Origin: Flammeovirga kamogawensis
GTDB taxonomy: Bacteria > Bacteroidota > Bacteroidia > Cytophagales > Flammeovirgaceae
Length of the DNA: 64,000 nucleotides
NCBI RefSeq assembly: GCF_018736065.1
Contig: NZ_CP076128.1
Coordinates: 3,325,501-3,389,500 of the forward strand
Reading direction: 5' to 3'
A model generated the notes under the pieces. It was not told where the DNA came from, searched no databases, and saw nothing but the letters and a program-made list of their open reading frames with translations. Both the position numbers and the translations under genes were made by a program. Below are positions 62,255 to 64,000 of this stretch, piece after piece. The stretch's first letter is position 1; each line of letters starts with the position of its first letter.

Positions 62255-63745
62255 TTATTCATTTGTAGATGTATCTCCTTCAACATCGTCAGAAGTTTCT
62301 TCTGTACTTTCGGTAGCCTTTTGATCAACTACAGGAAGCTCTTCTTCATCATCTGCTTTGAAAGAGATAATTTCTTTGATGTCTGAAATTATTTTTTGAG
62401 CTAAATGCTCAGCAGTTCTTTCAGAATCAGATTCAGAGTAGATACGAATAATAGGTTCAGTATTCGATTTTCTCAGGTGAACCCACTCTTTACCAAATTC
62501 AATTTTCACACCGTCTAAAGTGTTAATTGGTTGGTTTACGTAGCGCTCTTGAATTTTAACTAAGATATGATCAACATCAATCTCAGGAGTCAATTCAATT
62601 TTATTTTTAGAAATATGGTAATCAGGGAATGATTTACGAAGCATATTTGCCGTACCATTATAATTAGCAAGTTTTGATAAAATCAAAGCAATACCAACTA
62701 AAGCGTCTCTACCATAATGTAATTCTGGTAAAATAACACCTCCGTTACCTTCTCCACCAATAATAGCATTGGTTTCTTTCATCATCTTTACAACGTTTAC
62801 CTCTCCAACAGCAGATGCTGTATAAGTACCGCCATGTTTTTCAGTAACATCACGGAGTGCACGTGTAGAAGACATGTTAGAAACTGTATTGCCTGCTGTT
62901 TTTTCTAAAACATAATCGGCAACAGCAACTAGCGTATATTCTTCGCCAAAAGGAGTACCATCTTCTGTTACTAATGCTAATCTATCAACATCAGGGTCAA
63001 CAATAATTCCTAAATTGAAATTACCATTTTCTAGTGTTCTACAGATCTCATTAATATTTTCAGGAAGTGGTTCTGGGTTATGAGGGAATTTCCCGTTTGG
63101 TTCACAGTATAATTCTTCAATAGTATTTACACCTAAAGCTTTTAAAAGTTTAGGCACGGCAATACCGCCTGTAGAATTAACACAATCAATAACCACTTTA
63201 AAATCTTTAGCTTTAATTGCTTCAACATCAACTAAAGGAAGAGCTAAGATCTTCTCAATATGTTTGTCAATGTAAGTATCATCAGTAGTTACAGAACCAG
63301 TCTGTTTATAATCTGCAAACTCAAAGTTTCCTTCGTCAGCGTTTGTCAAGATTTCTTGCATAGCTTCTGCAGAGATAAATTCTCCTTTAGAATCTAATAA
63401 TTTAAGGGCATTCCAGTTAGCAGGGTTATGACTCGCAGTAAGGATAATTCCTCCTGCAGCTTCCTCAAGCTCTACAGCAAGTTCTACAGTAGGTGTTGTT
63501 GATAGACCAAGATCTATAACATGGATACCCATAGCTTGTAGCGTACCTGAAACGATATCAGCAAGCCATCCGCCAGAAACGCGAGCGTCTCTACCAAGTA
63601 CAACTTTTTTACTGTTTTCTGAATTTTCTAATATCCACTTTGCGTAAGTAGATGAAAATTTTGCGGCATCAACAGGGTTTAATGATTCTTCAGTAGAACC
63701 ACCAATTGTTCCTCTAATGCCAGAAATAGACTTAATTAAGGTCAA
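62255..63745 (-). CDS. glmM: Phosphoglucosamine mutase GlmM-type
   Basis: Converts glucosamine-6-phosphate to glucosamine-1-phosphate for peptidoglycan and LPS precursor supply. 496 aa, alpha-D-phosphohexomutase fold. Phospho-Ser105 in TASHNPANWNALK, metal loop DPDVDRLAL, sugar loop GEGNGGVILPELHYGRD and phosphate loop LRKSNTEPIIRIY. The start is a TTG at 63745, giving MTLIKSISGIRGT, the usual beginning in this phylum; no ATG is near. The last 33 residues are an acidic extension (EEEL...TSTNE). A phosphomannomutase role cannot be excluded. Confidence 0.9.
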   Translation of the reverse strand: MTLIKSISGIRGTIGGSTEESLNPVDAAKFSSTYAKWILENSENSKKVVLGRDARVSGGWLADIVSGTLQAMGIHVIDLGLSTTPTVELAVELEEAAGGIILTASHNPANWNALKLLDSKGEFISAEAMQEILTNADEGNFEFADYKQTGSVTTDDTYIDKHIEKILALPLVDVEAIKAKDFKVVIDCVNSTGGIAVPKLLKALGVNTIEELYCEPNGKFPHNPEPLPENINEICRTLENGNFNLGIIVDPDVDRLALVTEDGTPFGEEYTLVAVADYVLEKTAGNTVSNMSSTRALRDVTEKHGGTYTASAVGEVNVVKMMKETNAIIGGEGNGGVILPELHYGRDALVGIALILSKLANYNGTANMLRKSFPDYHISKNKIELTPEIDVDHILVKIQERYVNQPINTLDGVKIEFGKEWVHLRKSNTEPIIRIYSESDSERTAEHLAQKIISDIKEIISFKADDEEELPVVDQKATESTEETSDDVEGDTSTNE

Positions 63746-63769
63746 GGCTCAAAAAATTTGATTAGGAGA

Positions 63770-63777
63770 CAAAAATA
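63770..63777 (-). promoter_or_regulatory. Candidate -7 box of glmM
   Basis: Minus-strand TATTTTTG matches TAnnTTTG, 25 nt before the TTG start; no clear TTG at -33. Confidence 0.35.
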
Positions 63778-63825
63778 AACTAATTAATGATACGATCTAG
63801 GTAATTAACATACTTATTTCAAATG

Positions 63826-64000
63826 TTACTCAGAAATAGATTGATAAGCCCCTTGATTATCAAGTATATGAATCTTATTGAAAGTGATTTTATTTTCTAT
63901 TAAATCAAGGTATTTTTTATTTGGTAGTATTAAACAGTCTGTCTTCAGTAGTTTATTAGGTTTTTGTTTTGCTGAATAGAGTAATATATCTGTAGAATCG
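63826..64000 (-). CDS. C-terminal end of an unidentified protein (cut by window edge)
   Basis: The minus-strand frame is open from the right edge to a TAA at 63826-63828, giving 57 residues (ending ILDNQGAYQSISE). The pattern LLKTDCLILPNKKYLDLI followed by strand and GAY is faintly like the end of ComEC/Rec2 hydrolase domains, but the fragment is too short to call. It is upstream of glmM in the same direction. Confidence 0.5.
   Translation of the reverse strand, partial: DSTDILLYSAKQKPNKLLKTDCLILPNKKYLDLIENKITFNKIHILDNQGAYQSISE

Noticed and set aside
1-64000. CRISPR arrays, insertion sequences, prophage or integrative elements
   Set aside because: No spaced direct repeats, transposase, integrase or phage structural gene was seen. 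The only exact long repeat noted is the tRNA-Gln duplication, and no element is inserted at it.
63826-64000. ComEC/Rec2 C-terminus
   Set aside because: Only 57 residues are visible and the match is too faint to name the gene.

Overview
The window looks like chromosomal DNA of a marine-type member of the Bacteroidota, most probably a Cytophagales/Flammeovirga-like gliding bacterium. The evidence is the low GC content, a SusC/SusD pair, two LytTR regulators, many lipoproteins with Bacteroidota-type families (DUF4296, DUF4136, DUF4465, DUF4199), an S46 dipeptidyl-peptidase, bacillithiol genes, a Bacteroidota-type SecA tail, and promoters of the TTTG-N20/21-TAnnTTTG form. Genus is an inference. 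Nearly all genes are chromosomal housekeeping or cell-envelope genes. I see no insertion sequence, phage, CRISPR array or conjugation gene.

Layout. 1-9.9 kb: a truncated TPR protein, S46 peptidase, MdaB-like quinone reductase, an Nfu Fe-S protein divergent from lipA, a small cytochrome-b5-like protein with an EamA transporter, then a minus-strand cluster of an orphan HsdR_N nuclease-fold protein, a DUF4465 lipoprotein and a LolD-like ATPase. 10-20 kb: two identical tRNA-Gln genes, a coiled-coil membrane protein, a TPR lipoprotein, comM, trkA-trkH-lspA, yceI and a porin-like protein. 20-31 kb: a VOC protein divergent from an HxlR regulator, a short unannotated minus-strand gene, a DUF4625-like lipoprotein, ribE with a LytTR regulator, mgtE, a CAT-like acetyltransferase, nhaD, a PliI-like lipoprotein and a B12-type radical SAM protein. 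31-36 kb: a short Bat-like operon (DUF58, membrane protein, VWA) running into the cell-elongation transpeptidase mrdA. 36-44 kb: a LytS/LytT two-component pair divergent from susC-susD, then DUF4136. 44-64 kb: a polyprenol-type glycosyltransferase, DUF4199, mutS, nrnA, three FKBP-like lipoproteins, secA, a SPOR-like lipoprotein, a dienoyl-CoA-reductase-like SDR, a voltage-sensor-like membrane protein, ytxJ-bshA, a cysteine desulfurase and glmM.

Themes. Envelope and export are prominent (lspA, secA, mrdA, glmM, LolD-like ATPase, three FKBP lipoproteins). Ion homeostasis is covered by TrkAH, MgtE and NhaD, fitting a salty habitat. Fe-S and thiol chemistry is covered by Nfu, LipA, the cysteine desulfurase, BshA and YtxJ.

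The most useful non-obvious signals are regulatory or architectural. They are LytTR-type direct repeats with the expected 12-bp spacing between lytST and susC, two stacked hairpins in the susC leader, and a palindrome between the promoter boxes of the VOC gene facing HxlR. There are also two minus-strand intrinsic terminators with no annotated gene in front of them, a radical SAM protein with a CX4CX2C cluster motif, and a protein that looks like a voltage-sensor domain without a pore. I found no convincing wholly new multi-gene system.
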